Of a DNA stretch of 59,274 nucleotides, positions 40,487 through 49,042 are shown one piece after another. The notes beneath the pieces are model-generated. The model saw nothing but the letters and a program-made list of their open reading frames with translations. It searched no databases and had not been told where the DNA came from. Position 1 is the first letter of the stretch. Every line of letters starts with the position of its first letter. The position numbers were made by a program, and so were the translations under genes. Origin of the DNA: an uncultured Clostridia bacterium (GTDB taxonomy: Bacteria; Bacillota; Clostridia; UBA1381). Location of the stretch: assembly GCA_934462945.1 (NCBI GenBank), contig CAKSJF010000004.1:1-59274 (forward strand). The letters run 5' to 3'.

Positions 40487-41418
40487 CGGCGCTTGGATTT
40501 GACACAAGTAATTATACCACGTCAACGGCTGCGGTCGGAGCGGATTTTTTGAAAAGGCAAAGACGAATCCTGCCGGTTAAGCCAGGCGAACGCGGACTCC
40601 GTCAGAGCGACGCACTGTTTGCACATGTAAAGGCTTTGCCAGAGTTATATGAAACGCTGATGCGGGAGGTTGATTCCAAAAAGCTTTCCGCGGTTGGGGT
40701 CAGTACCCGTCCGCGTGCAGTGGAGGGGTCGTACATGCCGGTTTTTTTAGCCGGAGAGGGCTTTGCAAGGGCAGCGGCAGCAAGCCTGGATTTGCCGCTC
40801 TACCGTTTTTCGCATCAGGACGGGCATTTGATGGCAGGTATTTATTCGGGTGCATTTTGGGAGTTGTTAGAAAAGCCGTTTTTAGCGGTGCATCTTTCGG
40901 GCGGCACAACCGAGATTTTAAAAAATGAATATCAAAACGGAACGTTCCGGACAGAAATTCTGGGCGGAACAAAGGACATCAGCGCCGGACAGCTGATCGA
41001 TCGGCTGGGAGTACGGCTTGGAATGCAGTTTCCCTGCGGAAAAGAGCTGGACGCGCTTTCTGAAACATGCGATAAGACTGTCAATACAAAAATTTCGGTG
41101 ACCGGTATGCAGATGAACTTTTCCGGGCTGGAAACGAAGCTTTCCGGTATGATCGGAACAGAATCGCCGGAGGTTTTAGCGCGGTCGGCGCTCCTTGCGG
41201 TTTCAAAAACGCTTTCCTGCGCACTTTCCAATGCCGTTTTAGAAACGCATTGCCGCAGAATCCTGTTGGTGGGCGGTGTTGCGTCCAATTCGTTTTTACG
41301 AAAATTTCTGCCGGAGCATACAGATGCAGAGCTTTTCTTTTCAGAGCCGGCTTATGCGACTGATAATGCAGTTGGCGTTGCAGAGCTGGCAAGACGTATG
41401 GAAATGAGGGAATACTAA
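40483..41418 (+). CDS. TsaD-like Kae1-domain protein (TsaD paralogue)
   Basis: 311 residues, ASKHA/Kae1 fold. The family's metal-binding HxxxH is seen (FSHQDGHLMAG), and the C-terminal VGGVASNSFLRKFLPEH and ATDNAVGVAELARRM contain the conserved N and D. The N-terminal TALGFDTSNYTTSTAAV differs from canonical TsaD (LAIETSCDET) and the protein is shorter (canonical about 340), so I read it as the clostridial paralogue annotated as peptidase M22-like, not the t6A enzyme itself. It overlaps nusB (ATGA) and xseA (TAATG), so the three are coupled. Function unknown. Confidence 0.75.
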   Translation: MTALGFDTSNYTTSTAAVGADFLKRQRRILPVKPGERGLRQSDALFAHVKALPELYETLMREVDSKKLSAVGVSTRPRAVEGSYMPVFLAGEGFARAAAASLDLPLYRFSHQDGHLMAGIYSGAFWELLEKPFLAVHLSGGTTEILKNEYQNGTFRTEILGGTKDISAGQLIDRLGVRLGMQFPCGKELDALSETCDKTVNTKISVTGMQMNFSGLETKLSGMIGTESPEVLARSALLAVSKTLSCALSNAVLETHCRRILLVGGVASNSFLRKFLPEHTDAELFFSEPAYATDNAVGVAELARRMEMREY

Positions 41419-42608
41419 TGGAAACACGCGTGGTTACCGTCGGTCAGTTAAATGAATATATTAAAAAAGTGTTAGACCATCAGCCGGTTTTGGGTGATCT
41501 TTGGGTGAAGGGCGAAATCTCTAATTTTAAACGGCATGTTTCCGGGCATTTATATATCACGCTTAAGGACGAATCGGGTGTTTTGAAAGCGGTGATGTTC
41601 CGGAGCGCGGCGCAAAGCCTGAAATTTTTCCCGGAGGACGGTATGAAAGTTTTAGCGCGCGGACGGGTTTCGGTTTATGAGGCTGGCGGCGCGTATCAGC
41701 TTTACATTCAGGAGATGACGCCGGATGGGGTCGGTGCATTATATATCGCATATGAGCAGTTAAAAAAAAGCCTGGAGGAGGAAGGACTTTTCTCAGAGGA
41801 GCATAAAAAAACGATTCCGAAATATCCGCAGACGGTCGGCGTAATTACTGCGCCGGACGGCGCAGCGGTCCGGGATATGATCCATGTGATTACCCGGCGG
41901 TATCCTTTGGCTGAAATTTTGTTGTACCCCTCCCTGGTTCAGGGGGCAGGCGCGGCAGAAAATCTGGTGCGCGGAATCCGCTATATGAACCGGTATCATT
42001 TGTGTGATACGCTCATTATCGGTCGGGGCGGCGGTTCTATTGAGGATTTATGGGCATTTAATGAAGAACCGGTTGCGCGTGCGATTTATGAATCGGAGAT
42101 TCCGGTCATCTCGGCAGTCGGTCATGAAACGGATTTTACCATTGCAGATTTTGTGGCAGATCTGCGCGCTCCGACTCCGTCTGCGGCGGCGGAAATTGCC
42201 GTTCCGGAGCGGTTGGAGCTGATCAATCGGATTCAGCTTTTGCGGCGCGGCATGGAGCAGGCAGTTTTAAAGGAAATTGAACAAAAGCAGACGGTATTAA
42301 AACGCTTTCGCCTGCGTTCCCCGGAGGATCGGATTGCGGAGCGGTATTTGAAATTAGACTATTGTCTGAAAAATTTGCAGAATGCACAGGAAAAAATTAT
42401 AAAAGAACAGCAGACAAGGTTTTCCAATGCCTGTGCCAAGCTGGATGCATTAAGTCCGCTCCGGGTTTTGGCAAGGGGATATTCCATTGCGGAAACTGAG
42501 GACGGCAGTGTGATTAAATCGGCAAAAACCTTGAGAAAAAATATGAAATTCAAACTGAAATTGCAGGATGGAGAACGCTGGTGCAGAGTGCTTGGAAAGG
42601 GGGAATAG
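41418..42608 (+). CDS. xseA: Exodeoxyribonuclease VII large subunit
   Basis: 396 residues. With XseB it degrades single-stranded DNA from both ends. The N-terminal OB domain (VTVGQLNEYIKKVLDHQPVL, then GDLWVKGEISNF) leads into the catalytic domain with VGVITAPDGAAVRDMIHVIT, IIGRGGGSIEDLWAFNEEPV and SAVGHETDFTIADFVADLRA, then a coiled-coil region. Its start overlaps the previous stop in TAATG. Confidence 0.96.
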   Translation: METRVVTVGQLNEYIKKVLDHQPVLGDLWVKGEISNFKRHVSGHLYITLKDESGVLKAVMFRSAAQSLKFFPEDGMKVLARGRVSVYEAGGAYQLYIQEMTPDGVGALYIAYEQLKKSLEEEGLFSEEHKKTIPKYPQTVGVITAPDGAAVRDMIHVITRRYPLAEILLYPSLVQGAGAAENLVRGIRYMNRYHLCDTLIIGRGGGSIEDLWAFNEEPVARAIYESEIPVISAVGHETDFTIADFVADLRAPTPSAAAEIAVPERLELINRIQLLRRGMEQAVLKEIEQKQTVLKRFRLRSPEDRIAERYLKLDYCLKNLQNAQEKIIKEQQTRFSNACAKLDALSPLRVLARGYSIAETEDGSVIKSAKTLRKNMKFKLKLQDGERWCRVLGKGE

Positions 42609-42614
42609 AGGAGC

Positions 42615-42836
42615 ATGGCAAAGGGATTTGAGGCATCCATGAAAGAGTTGGAGGAAATTGTGACAAAGCTGGAGAGCGGCGATGTCGGCTTAGAGGAGTC
42701 GTTAAAGCTGTTTGAGAAAGGCATTCAACTGTCAAAAAGCTGTCAGAAAATTTTATCCGACGCGGAGAAAAAGGTTTCCGTGCTGATTAGCCAGGACGGA
42801 GAAGAACCGAAAACAAAAAATTTTTTAGAGGAATAA
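42615..42836 (+). CDS. xseB: Exodeoxyribonuclease VII small subunit
   Basis: 73 residues. MAKGFEASMKELEEIVTKLE and SGDVGLEESLKLFEKGIQL are diagnostic for XseB, which packs as multiple copies onto XseA. ATG six bases after the xseA stop with AGAGGAG directly upstream. Normal length. Confidence 0.96.
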   Translation: MAKGFEASMKELEEIVTKLESGDVGLEESLKLFEKGIQLSKSCQKILSDAEKKVSVLISQDGEEPKTKNFLEE

Positions 42837-42840
42837 AACA

Positions 42841-43722
42841 ATGACCTATGAAGAAAAAATAAAAGCAATGAGAAATTTGACCGAAACGGCATTAGAACAG
42901 TATGTTCAGCCAGAAAGGCTGCCGCAGAAAACGGTCTATGAGGCAATGCGATACAGTCTTTTGTCGGGCGGAAAGCGACTTCGTCCGATCCTGACGCTGC
43001 TTTCCTGTGAGGCATGCGGCGGACATGCAGAGGATGCAGTGCCGTTTGCCTGTGCGCTCGAAATGATTCATACCTATTCGCTGATTCATGATGATCTCCC
43101 GGCAATGGATAATGACGAGCTGCGGCGCGGTATGCCGACAAACCATATCAAATTCGGAGAGGCAATGGCGATCTTAGCAGGAGACGCACTCTTAAACCGT
43201 GCTTTTGAGATCGCATCCTCAAAAAGCCAGATCACGGCGGAACGGACGATTGCAGCCATCCGGATTCTTTCTGAATCCTCCGGCGCATACGGCATGATCG
43301 GCGGTCAGGTGATTGATATTGAAAGCGAACACAAAACGATTTCAGCGGAGGAATTAAAGCATTTGCATGCCTTAAAAACCGGTGCGATTATTCGTGCGGC
43401 AGGAAAAATGGGGGCGGTGATTGCCGGAGCGGAGCAGGAAAAGATTGATGCTTTGGATGCATTCTGTCTCAATCTGGGAATCGCATTTCAGATTCAGGAT
43501 GACATTTTAGATGTAACCGGAACGGAGGAGGCATTGGGAAAACCGATCGGAAGCGATGCGGAAAATGGAAAAACCACCTATATCACGCTCTACGGAAAGG
43601 AACGTGCCGGGGAGCTGTCGGAGGAATACACCAGGCGTGCCGTGGACGCACTTTCGGTGTTTGGAGAAGAAAAGAAGTATTTGGTTGCGCTTGCAGAGCA
43701 TTTGACCAATCGTAGAAAATAG
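42841..43722 (+). CDS. ispA: Polyprenyl synthetase (farnesyl diphosphate synthase type)
   Basis: 293 residues. Condenses IPP with allylic diphosphates to make FPP (or GPP). The first aspartate-rich motif is DDLPAMD (HDDLPAMDNDELRRG) and the second is QDDILD; KRLRPILTLL and GGQVIDIESE also fit short-chain synthases. xseA-xseB-ispA is a conserved Firmicutes order; dxs, often next, is replaced here by a divergent PAP2 gene. Confidence 0.93.
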   Translation: MTYEEKIKAMRNLTETALEQYVQPERLPQKTVYEAMRYSLLSGGKRLRPILTLLSCEACGGHAEDAVPFACALEMIHTYSLIHDDLPAMDNDELRRGMPTNHIKFGEAMAILAGDALLNRAFEIASSKSQITAERTIAAIRILSESSGAYGMIGGQVIDIESEHKTISAEELKHLHALKTGAIIRAAGKMGAVIAGAEQEKIDALDAFCLNLGIAFQIQDDILDVTGTEEALGKPIGSDAENGKTTYITLYGKERAGELSEEYTRRAVDALSVFGEEKKYLVALAEHLTNRRK

Positions 43723-43733
43723 TGGAGATAAAA

Positions 43734-44180
43734 ATGAGTTTTACAGAGTATTTAGGAAATTCCGTTTTAGTGACAGCGGTGTTAGGCTGGTTTATTGCAC
43801 AGGTATTAAAGGTGCTGTTCATTCTGATCCGATACCGGAAATGGGATTTTCGGAGAATGATCGGATCGGGAGGAATGCCCAGCTCGCATTCCTCGTTTGT
43901 CACAAGCCTTGCCACCGGAGTCGGACTGATTGAGGGTTTTGACAGCACGCTGTTTTCTGTCTGCGTCGTGTTTGCCATGGTGGTGATGTATGATGCGGCG
44001 GGGGTGCGTCGTGCAGCAGGTCAGCAGGCGAAAATCCTGAATCAGATTGTCGATCAATGGGGAAAAGAGGATCACACCCATACCGAAAAGAAATTAAAAG
44101 AGCTTTTAGGGCATACCCCAAAGGAGGTATTTGCTGGCGCGGTGTTAGGCGTTGTAATCGGTTTTTTGCGGCATTTTTAA
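43734..44180 (+). CDS. Divergent PAP2 family membrane protein (YuiD/DUF212 type)
   Basis: 148 residues from ATG 43734, after TGGAGAT. A small membrane protein with about three to four hydrophobic helices (VLVTAVLGWFIAQVLKVLFI; VFAGAVLGVVIGF-like end). GSGGMPSSHSSFVTSLATGV is the phosphatase-like motif of PAP2 enzymes and MYDAAGVRRAAGQQAKILNQ follows, as in YuiD. Substrate not known; the neighbouring isoprenoid synthase makes a polyprenyl-phosphate substrate conceivable. Confidence 0.88.
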   Translation: MSFTEYLGNSVLVTAVLGWFIAQVLKVLFILIRYRKWDFRRMIGSGGMPSSHSSFVTSLATGVGLIEGFDSTLFSVCVVFAMVVMYDAAGVRRAAGQQAKILNQIVDQWGKEDHTHTEKKLKELLGHTPKEVFAGAVLGVVIGFLRHF

Positions 44181-44192
44181 GGAGGGAATGGC

Positions 44193-45278
44193 TTGAATCC
44201 GTCTGTTTTTTACTTAATGCATGGCGAGCGCAGAGTTGCGAAAATTCATAAAAACGGAAAATGCAAAATCTATTTTAAGTCCTTTATGCCCTATAATCTG
44301 GTGTTAGAGGAACAGGAGGATTTTGATATTCAGCTGGATAACATCAATAATTTTTATTATTGGTGTGCTTCGCGCGTCCTTTCGTTAGACCGGAAATATG
44401 CAAAGGAAATTTTAAACAGCATTGGTGCGCTCCAGGCGTCTACCGACCGGGATCGTGCGAACATTGCCTTATCCTATCACTGTGTATCTCTCACAGATAT
44501 TTACTGGGTGCAGCATAAGGGAGAAAAACTGAAATATGCGGAAATTAACCTGTTTGAAAATCATTTGAGCAATGCCTTTGTGGATGTATCGCTCCGCGGA
44601 AAGCAGATGACCATCCAAAACAGCGCCCTGATCGCAAATGATATTTCCACCGTCGGCTGTTTCCCGAAGGCATGGCTGCGTGCCGCGGACGGAAGTTTTC
44701 TGCTTTTAAAGGACGGCGGTGCGGAGTATGTAGAAAATGAAATTTTAGCAAGCCGGATTTGCCAGTGCTTTTCCTGCAATCAGGTTCACTACGAGCCGTT
44801 CACCTTTGAGGGGCAGACAGTCTCGGTCAGCAAAATTATCACCTCGCTCCAATACGGTACGATTTCCCGGCAGGCATTGGAGATTTATTGCGCCAATCAT
44901 GATCTGGATTCAATGGAATATATTCTGCATTTAGACGCATACGGTTATTATATGATGAATATTTTAGACTATCTGATCGGCAATCACGACCGGCACTGGG
45001 AAAACTGGGGACTGTTTGTGGACAACGCAAAAAATAAGCCGCTCAGGCTGTATGATCTGATGGATTTTAATCAGGCATTCCGTGCTTATGAGGATTTAGA
45101 GGGTGCAAATTCTCTGACCGATCCCGGAAAAACCCAAAAAGAAGCGGCAGAATATGCCGTGTCTCAAATTGGTCTGAACCAGATAAAGCCGATTGAGAAA
45201 GCCTGGTTTGGGGAGCATACGGAAAAATATGAAATGTTTCAAAAAAGACTTTCTCTGCTTGCAAAAGCAGAAAAATAA
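44193..45278 (+). CDS. HipA-like kinase-fold protein, without a HipB partner
   Basis: 361 residues with TTG start at 44193, six to seven bases after AAGGAGGG; an ATG at 44188 is followed at once by a stop. The C-terminal half carries the HipA/PI-kinase-like pattern: an ATP-binding lysine in SFLLLKDGGAEYVENEILAS, the catalytic loop LIGNHDRHWENWGLF (N264, D266, N270) and the metal-binding aspartate in LRLYDLMDFNQAF. The N-terminal part (about 1-130) is not recognised. Toxin HipA is normally encoded with a small HipB repressor; none is present here, and the gene ends a housekeeping operon, so a non-toxin role is plausible. Substrate unknown. Confidence 0.7.
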   Translation: MNPSVFYLMHGERRVAKIHKNGKCKIYFKSFMPYNLVLEEQEDFDIQLDNINNFYYWCASRVLSLDRKYAKEILNSIGALQASTDRDRANIALSYHCVSLTDIYWVQHKGEKLKYAEINLFENHLSNAFVDVSLRGKQMTIQNSALIANDISTVGCFPKAWLRAADGSFLLLKDGGAEYVENEILASRICQCFSCNQVHYEPFTFEGQTVSVSKIITSLQYGTISRQALEIYCANHDLDSMEYILHLDAYGYYMMNILDYLIGNHDRHWENWGLFVDNAKNKPLRLYDLMDFNQAFRAYEDLEGANSLTDPGKTQKEAAEYAVSQIGLNQIKPIEKAWFGEHTEKYEMFQKRLSLLAKAEK

Positions 45279-45292
45279 GACTTGTCCTGTGC

Positions 45293-45325
45293 GGCGAAAA
45301 AGTGTGCACGCTTTTTCGCCGAAAT
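45293..45325 (+). terminator. Terminator of the radC-HipA-like operon
   Basis: GGCGAAAAAG-TGTGCACG-CTTTTTCGCC, a 10-bp stem, followed by GAAATTTTTC and a longer T-tract at 45332-45339. Confidence 0.85.
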
Positions 45326-45349
45326 TTTTCATTTTTTTTGAAAAAGTGA

Positions 45350-45378
45350 TTGACATTTTATGCGGAAAGTGATATAAT
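45350..45378 (+). promoter_or_regulatory. Promoter of tRNA-Trp
   Basis: A consensus TTGACA (45350-45355), 17-nt spacer ending in TGA and TATAAT (45373-45378). Transcription would start about 12 nt before the mature tRNA. Confidence 0.9.
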
Positions 45379-45396
45379 AAATAAGTCGTTAAATAT

Positions 45397-45472
45397 AGGG
45401 GTATAGCTCAGTTGGTAGAGCAGTGGTCTCCAAAACCACGTGCCGAGGGTTCAAATCCTTCTGCCCCTGCCA
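45397..45472 (+). tRNA. tRNA-Trp (anticodon CCA)
   Basis: 76-nt cloverleaf with encoded CCA end. Acceptor stem AGGGGTA pairs with TGCCCCT; the D arm is TAGCTCAGTTGGTAGAGCA; the anticodon arm has loop CTCCAAA with anticodon CCA at its centre; the T arm contains GGTTCAAAT. A solo tRNA with its own promoter and terminator. Confidence 0.97.
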
Positions 45473-45480
45473 CTTAAATT

Positions 45481-45520
45481 GTCCTTGGTCTTGTGATTTC
45501 ACCTGTCCAAGGGCTTTTTT
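45481..45520 (+). terminator. Terminator of tRNA-Trp
   Basis: GTCCTTGG pairs with CCAAGGGC around an 18-nt loop and is followed by TTTTTT. Confidence 0.8.
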
Positions 45521-45572
45521 ATAATATCATGCAGGAATGAATCATAGAATGGTATAGAATGGAGGGATCAGG

Positions 45573-46700
45573 ATGTCGGAGGAGAGTTTAAAAAAAAGAG
45601 CGTCAATCGGAAAGCTTTCCGGAATCGTGGGGATTTTATGCAATTGTGCCCTGGCAGCGGCAAAGCTGGCAGTGGGATTTTTTGCGTCCTCCATGTCAGT
45701 GATTGCGGACGGCTTAAACAATCTATCCGATGCGGCAAGCTCGGTGGTGACTCTGGCAGGATTTAAGCTGGCAGAAAAGCCGGCAGATTCCGGGCATCCT
45801 TACGGGCATGCAAGATTTGAGTATCTGGCAGGTCTGACTGTTGCCGTCATGATCCTCGTAATCGGCGTGGAGCTTTTAAAAGGTTCTGTGAAAAAGATCT
45901 TTAAGCCTGAGGCGATTGAGTTTTCCTGGCTGATTCTGATCGTATTAGTCGTTTCGATCCTGGTGAAGTTTGGGATGATGCTGTTTTATCGGCATATGGG
46001 AAAGAAAATCCAATCAACCGCGCTTGCAGCTGCGGCGGAGGATAGCCGGAATGATGTTCTGACCACAGGTGCAGTTTTAGTTGCGGCACTTTTGGAGCAT
46101 TTCACCGATTGGCGCGTGGATGGTGCGATGGGGATGATTGTGTCGTTCTTTATTATTTATGGCGGTATCGGGCTGGCAAAAAAGACGGTTTCGCCGCTTT
46201 TGGGTGAGGGCGGAAATCACGAACTACGGAAAAAGCTGATGGAATATTTAAAGGAATGCCCTATGGTGCTTGGTTGCCATGACCTGATGATACACGACTA
46301 CGGTCCGGGCAGACGCTATGCAAGTGTGCATGTGGAAATTGATAAAAACGAGGATTCTATTCTGTGTCATGAAAATATTGACCGGATGGAGCGCGGCTGC
46401 TATCAGAAATTCGGAATCCATCTGGTCATTCACTATGACCCGGTTGTGACAGGGGATCAGGAGCTGGATAAAACCAGAAATATGGTTGAAACGCTTCTCC
46501 GGCTGCGTGATCCCAGGCTTTCTCTGCATGATTTTCGGATGCATCCGGAGAAAGACGGCATCCGGCTGATTTTCGATATGGTTGTTCCGGACGATTTACA
46601 GGGGCAGGAGACAGAAATTCAAAGAGCATTAGAAATAGCGCTTTGCCGTTTGAGCGGTCAGCATTATGAAACGGAAATCATCTTTGATCTGGATGCATAG
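45573..46700 (+). CDS. Cation diffusion facilitator family transporter
   Basis: 375 residues. Exports divalent metals (Zn, Mn, Fe or Co) in exchange for protons. Six membrane helices in the first 210 residues; the metal-site aspartate/histidine motifs are DGLNNLSDAASS in helix 2 and EDSRNDVLTT in helix 5, with GHPYGHARFEYLAGL in the loop. A cytoplasmic dimerisation domain follows (DYGPGRRYASVHVEIDKN), plus an extra C-terminal part of about 90 residues. ATG after TGGAGGG. Only 3 nt separate it from the end of the convergent deoR-type gene, and no terminator is visible there. Confidence 0.92.
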   Translation: MSEESLKKRASIGKLSGIVGILCNCALAAAKLAVGFFASSMSVIADGLNNLSDAASSVVTLAGFKLAEKPADSGHPYGHARFEYLAGLTVAVMILVIGVELLKGSVKKIFKPEAIEFSWLILIVLVVSILVKFGMMLFYRHMGKKIQSTALAAAAEDSRNDVLTTGAVLVAALLEHFTDWRVDGAMGMIVSFFIIYGGIGLAKKTVSPLLGEGGNHELRKKLMEYLKECPMVLGCHDLMIHDYGPGRRYASVHVEIDKNEDSILCHENIDRMERGCYQKFGIHLVIHYDPVVTGDQELDKTRNMVETLLRLRDPRLSLHDFRMHPEKDGIRLIFDMVVPDDLQGQETEIQRALEIALCRLSGQHYETEIIFDLDA

Positions 46701-46703
46701 CCT

Positions 46704-47462
46704 TTATTCCCCCGATAAAAAACAAAGTCCTGGATAATCTGCGTCTAAATAACCGTCCAGCGGCAGATCGCTGATTACATAATTAAGCTCGGTCAGACTG
46801 CATAGCCGGTAAGCGGAATAGTGTCCGGTTTTGCTGCTATCGCAGAGGAATACCTTTTTTTCGGAGTTTTGTATCATCAGACGGCGTGGCATAATCTCAT
46901 TTGCAAAGCAGTCGTAGAGCGTGCCGTCCGCGGTCAGAGACTGTACGGAAAAAAAGCATAAATCCGCATGGATGGAGGAAATAAACTGTTCTGTCTGTGC
47001 GCCGACACAGCAGGAGCGGTTTTCCTCATTCAGCTGACCTCCGGCAAAGAAAGAATGAATGTGGTATTCCGAGCAAAGCATCATACTGGTGAGGCTGTTT
47101 GTGATCACAGTAATGTCCCGGATGTTTTTCAGAGATTCTAACATAAAATAAGTACTGGTGGAGCTGTCTAAAAAGAGTACATCTCCCGGTTTTACAAGCG
47201 ATGCCGCTTTTTCTGCGACCATCGCTTTTTCTTTTGCATTCTGATGGCTGCGGAGAAAAAACGGAATCTGCCGGTTGACGGAATTTTTCAGCTCCGCACC
47301 GCCGTAGCTTCGGTTAATTAATCCTTTTAATTCTAACTGCTTTAAATCTCTGCGAATGCTGGACGGACTGATATGAATTTTCTTTGACAGATATTCCACT
47401 GTGACATATTCATTTTGATGAAGTAAGCGCATAATCTCTTTTTCCCGTTCATTTCCGTACAT
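46704..47462 (-). CDS. DeoR/GlpR-family transcriptional regulator
   Basis: 252 residues from ATG 47462, nine bases after AAGGAAAGG; two upstream in-frame starts overlap that site. An N-terminal DeoR helix-turn-helix (residues 4-55; VTVEYLSKKIHISPSSIRRD, then LKQLELKGLINRSYGGA) is followed by a sugar-phosphate-binding DeoR C-terminal domain with DVLFLDSSTSTYFMLESL. Members of this family repress sugar- or glycerol-phosphate operons and are released by a phosphorylated ligand. It is divergent from the FAD oxidoreductase operon at 47615, its likely target. Confidence 0.9.
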   Translation of the reverse strand: MYGNEREKEIMRLLHQNEYVTVEYLSKKIHISPSSIRRDLKQLELKGLINRSYGGAELKNSVNRQIPFFLRSHQNAKEKAMVAEKAASLVKPGDVLFLDSSTSTYFMLESLKNIRDITVITNSLTSMMLCSEYHIHSFFAGGQLNEENRSCCVGAQTEQFISSIHADLCFFSVQSLTADGTLYDCFANEIMPRRLMIQNSEKKVFLCDSSKTGHYSAYRLCSLTELNYVISDLPLDGYLDADYPGLCFLSGE

Positions 47463-47539
47463 ATTTTTCATCCTTTCCTTGCACAATTCTGCGCATTCTC
47501 CGCGCGAAATTCATATTTTTGTCTGTTTTTGCGCCATTG

Positions 47540-47569
47540 TTGCGTTTTTCTGCATATTTATTATATAAT
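47540..47569 (+). promoter_or_regulatory. Promoter of the GlpA-like operon
   Basis: TTGCGT (47540-47545), an 18-nt spacer and TATAAT (47564-47569), 45 nt before the GTG start. The intergenic region also has two TTTTTGCG-like words (near 47526 and inverted near 47541) that could belong to a DeoR operator. Confidence 0.55.
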
Positions 47570-47614
47570 AGATTTATAAAAAAGTAAAGTGTTTTTTTGA
47601 TGGAGGGTGAGACT

Positions 47615-49042
47615 GTGTATGATGTTGTGATCATCGGAGCAGGAATTGTCGGCGCAATGACCGCGCGCGAGCTTGCAAAGTACCGGCTGCGCATTTGCGT
47701 ATTAGAGCAGGAAAATGACGTTGCCTGCGGTGCAACCAAAGCAAATTCTGCAATTGTTCATGCCGGCTTTGATGCAAAGCCGGGAACGCTGAAAGCCAGA
47801 CTGAATGTGCGCGGTTCGCAGATGATGGAAAAGGTGGCTAAGGATTTAGGTGTACATTATCAGCGAAACGGATCGTTGGTGATTGGTTTTTCCGAGGAGG
47901 ATCGGCGAACGATTGAACGTCTTCTTTCGCAGGGAAAAGATAACGGTGTGGAGGGACTGCGCATTTTAGACAGCGCCGAACTGCACAAGCTTGAACCGGG
48001 ACTTTCCCCAAAAGCAAGCTGTGCGCTTTATGCACCGACCGGTGCGATTGTCTGCCCCTATATGCTTTGCATTGCCGCAATTGGAAATGCGATGGATCAG
48101 GGTGTGGAATTGAAACGGAATTTTAAAGTGAGCGGACTGGAAATCTCAGAGGATGCAGTCCGGGTTTCTTCCGATACCGAAACCGTTACAGCGCGTTATG
48201 TGATCAATGCAGCAGGTCTATATGCTGATCAGATCGCAGCATTGGCAGGCGACACCTCGTTTCAGATTCATCCGCGGCGCGGAGAATACCTGCTTTTAGA
48301 TCAGGAATGCGGCGCGCTTAGCAAGCACACAATTTTCCGTACACCAACAGAAAAGGGAAAAGGCATTCTGCTTTCGCCGACAGTGGACGGCAATTACTTA
48401 GCCGGACCGACTGCGGTAGATCAGGTTGATAAAACTGATAAAAGCACTACGCAGGATGGACTTTTTAAGGTGATGGAGGAGGCGGCGGAAAATCTTCCGG
48501 CAATTTCATTTCGCAAAACAATCACCTCGTTCTGCGGTCTGCGTGCAGTGGGAGATACCGGTGATTTTATTCTCCGCCCGTACCGGAACCGTCTGATTCA
48601 TGCAGCCGGAATTGAATCTCCGGGGCTTTCTGCCTCTCCGGCAATTGCAGAGTACCTGGTCGGACTTTTGCGCGAATGCGGTGCAGAGCTTTTGGAAAAT
48701 CCGGATTTTTCTCCGATCCGAAAACCGAATTATGCATTCCGGGAGGCTGATTTGAAAACGAAAAATCAGATCATCCGGGAAAATCCGGCATATGGAAGAA
48801 TCATCTGTCGGTGCGAAAAGGTGACAGAGGGAGAAATCATAGACGCAATCCGTCAGAATCCCGGTGCAAGAGATATTGACGGTATTAAGCGGAGAACACG
48901 CGCCGGCATGGGGCGCTGTCAGAGCGGATTCTGCCTGCCGTACACCGCAGAGATATTGGCGAGAGAATTAAAAGTGCCGCTTGAACAAATTACAAAATTC
49001 GGCGGAAAATCGTATCTTATTTCCGGAAAGGAGGAGCGGTAA
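47615..49042 (+). CDS. FAD-dependent oxidoreductase, GlpA-like, with BFD-like [2Fe-2S] domain
   Basis: 475 residues from GTG 47615, seven bases after GGAGGG. The N-terminal FAD-binding DAO domain begins VYDVVIIGAGIVGAMTAREL and holds NSAIVHAGFDAKPGTLKARL, typical of the GlpA/LhgO group (glycerol-3-phosphate or L-2-hydroxyglutarate oxidation). The last 90 residues contain a BFD-like [2Fe-2S] site: CRC (IICRCEKVTEGEI) and a later CQSGFC. The next gene supplies an NAD-linked flavoprotein and the third a DUF1667 protein, the same set seen as anaerobic glycerol-3-phosphate dehydrogenase-like modules in Clostridia and spirochaetes. Substrate is inferred, not proven. Confidence 0.85.
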   Translation: MYDVVIIGAGIVGAMTARELAKYRLRICVLEQENDVACGATKANSAIVHAGFDAKPGTLKARLNVRGSQMMEKVAKDLGVHYQRNGSLVIGFSEEDRRTIERLLSQGKDNGVEGLRILDSAELHKLEPGLSPKASCALYAPTGAIVCPYMLCIAAIGNAMDQGVELKRNFKVSGLEISEDAVRVSSDTETVTARYVINAAGLYADQIAALAGDTSFQIHPRRGEYLLLDQECGALSKHTIFRTPTEKGKGILLSPTVDGNYLAGPTAVDQVDKTDKSTTQDGLFKVMEEAAENLPAISFRKTITSFCGLRAVGDTGDFILRPYRNRLIHAAGIESPGLSASPAIAEYLVGLLRECGAELLENPDFSPIRKPNYAFREADLKTKNQIIRENPAYGRIICRCEKVTEGEIIDAIRQNPGARDIDGIKRRTRAGMGRCQSGFCLPYTAEILARELKVPLEQITKFGGKSYLISGKEER

